Assembly (NCBI GenBank): GCA_945875225.1
Contig: CAMCJY010000140.1
Location: forward strand, 1-5,940
Origin: Comamonas sp. lk
GTDB taxonomy: Bacteria; Pseudomonadota; Gammaproteobacteria; Burkholderiales; Burkholderiaceae_C
Direction: 5' to 3'
DNA length: 5,940 nt
Shown here: piece by piece, positions 5,122-5,940 of the stretch
How positions within the stretch are numbered: the first letter of the stretch is position 1
Layout: each line of letters begins with the position of its first letter
Position numbers and translations under genes: made by a program
Notes under the pieces: generated by a model
The model's input: the letters and a program-made list of their open reading frames with translations, nothing else
What the model was told of the DNA's origin: nothing
Database searches by the model: none

Positions 5122-5940
5122 TCAGGCGCAAGCCGCGGTAATGTAGGCTTTGATCGCCTGCACATCTGCATCCATCACATGGACGCGCTTGGGCAGGTCT
5201 TCAATACCAACAAACTTGGCCGGACGCTCGGGCTCGCGGGCCAGCGCTTGCACAATCGTGGATGCGAATTTGATAGGCAAAGCGGTTTCCAGCACCACCA
5301 TGGGAATGCCTGCCTGACGGTGAAGCTGGGCCACTTTGAGGCCATCAGCCGTATGGGGATCCACCATAACGCCATAGCGCTGCCAGATGTCGCAAATGGT
5401 TGCAATACGGTCGGCGTGCGTGCTCTTGCCGCTGACAAAACCGTATACGTCTGCGGCTTGAGAAAATAGCGCATCAGCGTGCAAGTCGAAGGCCCCATCG
5501 CGCGTCAGCCCGGCGCCGAACAAGTCCGCCACGCGCGCGCTGTCACGCCCTAGCAAGTCGAAGACAAAACGCTCAAAATTACTCGCCTTGGAAATGTCCA
5601 TGGACGGGCTTGAGGTTTCCTGCGTGTCCGCGCTCCCCCGCACCCGGTACACGCCGGTACGGAAAAATTCATCGAGTACATCGTTTTCGTTGGTGGCAAC
5701 CACTAATTTTTCGATAGGAAGCCCCATCATGCGAGCCACATGGCCGGCGCACACGTTGCCGAAGTTACCACTGGGAACACAAAAAGAAACGCGCTCGGTG
5801 CTGCTCGAGGTAGCCTGAAAATAGCCAGCAAAGTAGTACACCACTTGGGCCATCAGGCGCGCCCAGTTGATCGAATTGACGGTACCGATTTTATAGCCTT
5901 GTTTAAAGGCCAAGTCGTTCGAGACGGCTTTGACCAAGTC
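5122..5940 (-). CDS. thrC: Threonine synthase, C-terminal part (N-terminus beyond window)
   Basis: PLP enzyme converting O-phospho-L-homoserine to threonine and phosphate, the last step of threonine synthesis, in the cytosol. The 272 visible residues are the C-terminal part of a protein usually about 470-480 residues long. The N-terminal ~200 residues, with the PLP-binding lysine, lie off the right edge. A TTG at 5937 is an internal leucine codon and not a start. Visible motifs: VNSINWAR (21-28), the PLP phosphate-binding loop PSGNFGN (56-62), TNENDVLDEFF, and the SPSMDISKASNFERF segment typical of the long fold-type II bacterial and fungal threonine synthases. The DPHTADG motif near the C-terminal third is also characteristic. 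It is the first visible gene of the unit with moeA-moaD-moaE. In related Burkholderiales, hom (homoserine dehydrogenase) usually precedes it, which would put hom just outside this window; that is expectation only. Confidence 0.97.
   Translation of the reverse strand, partial: DLVKAVSNDLAFKQGYKIGTVNSINWARLMAQVVYYFAGYFQATSSSTERVSFCVPSGNFGNVCAGHVARMMGLPIEKLVVATNENDVLDEFFRTGVYRVRGSADTQETSSPSMDISKASNFERFVFDLLGRDSARVADLFGAGLTRDGAFDLHADALFSQAADVYGFVSGKSTHADRIATICDIWQRYGVMVDPHTADGLKVAQLHRQAGIPMVVLETALPIKFASTIVQALAREPERPAKFVGIEDLPKRVHVMDADVQAIKAYITAACA

Noticed and set aside
5937..5940. TTG at 5937 as the start of threonine synthase
   Set aside because: The product would lack the N-terminal ~200 residues including the PLP lysine. 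The frame continues open to the window edge, so this is an internal leucine codon of a gene cut by the edge.

Overview
The window looks like ordinary chromosome from a betaproteobacterium of the order Burkholderiales, most likely family Comamonadaceae (Rhodoferax/Polaromonas-like). This rests on the style of the ClpB and threonine synthase proteins, the moderately high G+C codon use, the gene order thrC-moeA-moaD-moaE next to clpB, and a small conserved protein that I recall only from this group. No database could be searched, so the taxonomic call is an inference.

Layout: (1) 1-2336, minus strand: clpB, the AAA+ disaggregase, open to the left edge and missing its last ~80-90 residues. (2) 2337-2423: an 87-bp divergent intergenic region. 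It holds a near-consensus sigma-32 heat-shock promoter and a clear ribosome binding site for clpB. Facing the other way is a TAAAAT -10-like box placed so that the rightward transcript would start at or next to the start codon (leaderless). (3) 2424-2990, plus strand: a 188-residue uncharacterised protein. (4) 3014-5940, minus strand: a compact unit read in the order thrC (5' end outside the window), moeA, moaD, moaE. It joins the last step of threonine synthesis to molybdenum cofactor assembly. The small protein and moaE converge with 23 bp between their stop codons.

The three Mo-cofactor genes form a logical set. MoaD and MoaE together make molybdopterin synthase, which adds the dithiolene sulfurs to cPMP, and MoeA later inserts molybdate. 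ThrC is unrelated biochemically but lies only 9 bp upstream of moeA, so co-transcription is likely. All visible catalytic motifs are intact in every gene.

I see no mobile element, CRISPR array, tRNA/rRNA, phage gene or new multi-gene system. The points most worth a second look are the clpB/small-protein divergent promoter region, the unknown protein itself, the GTG start of moaE, and a compact stem-loop in the 3' part of moaE. There is no gene-free stretch longer than 300 bases.
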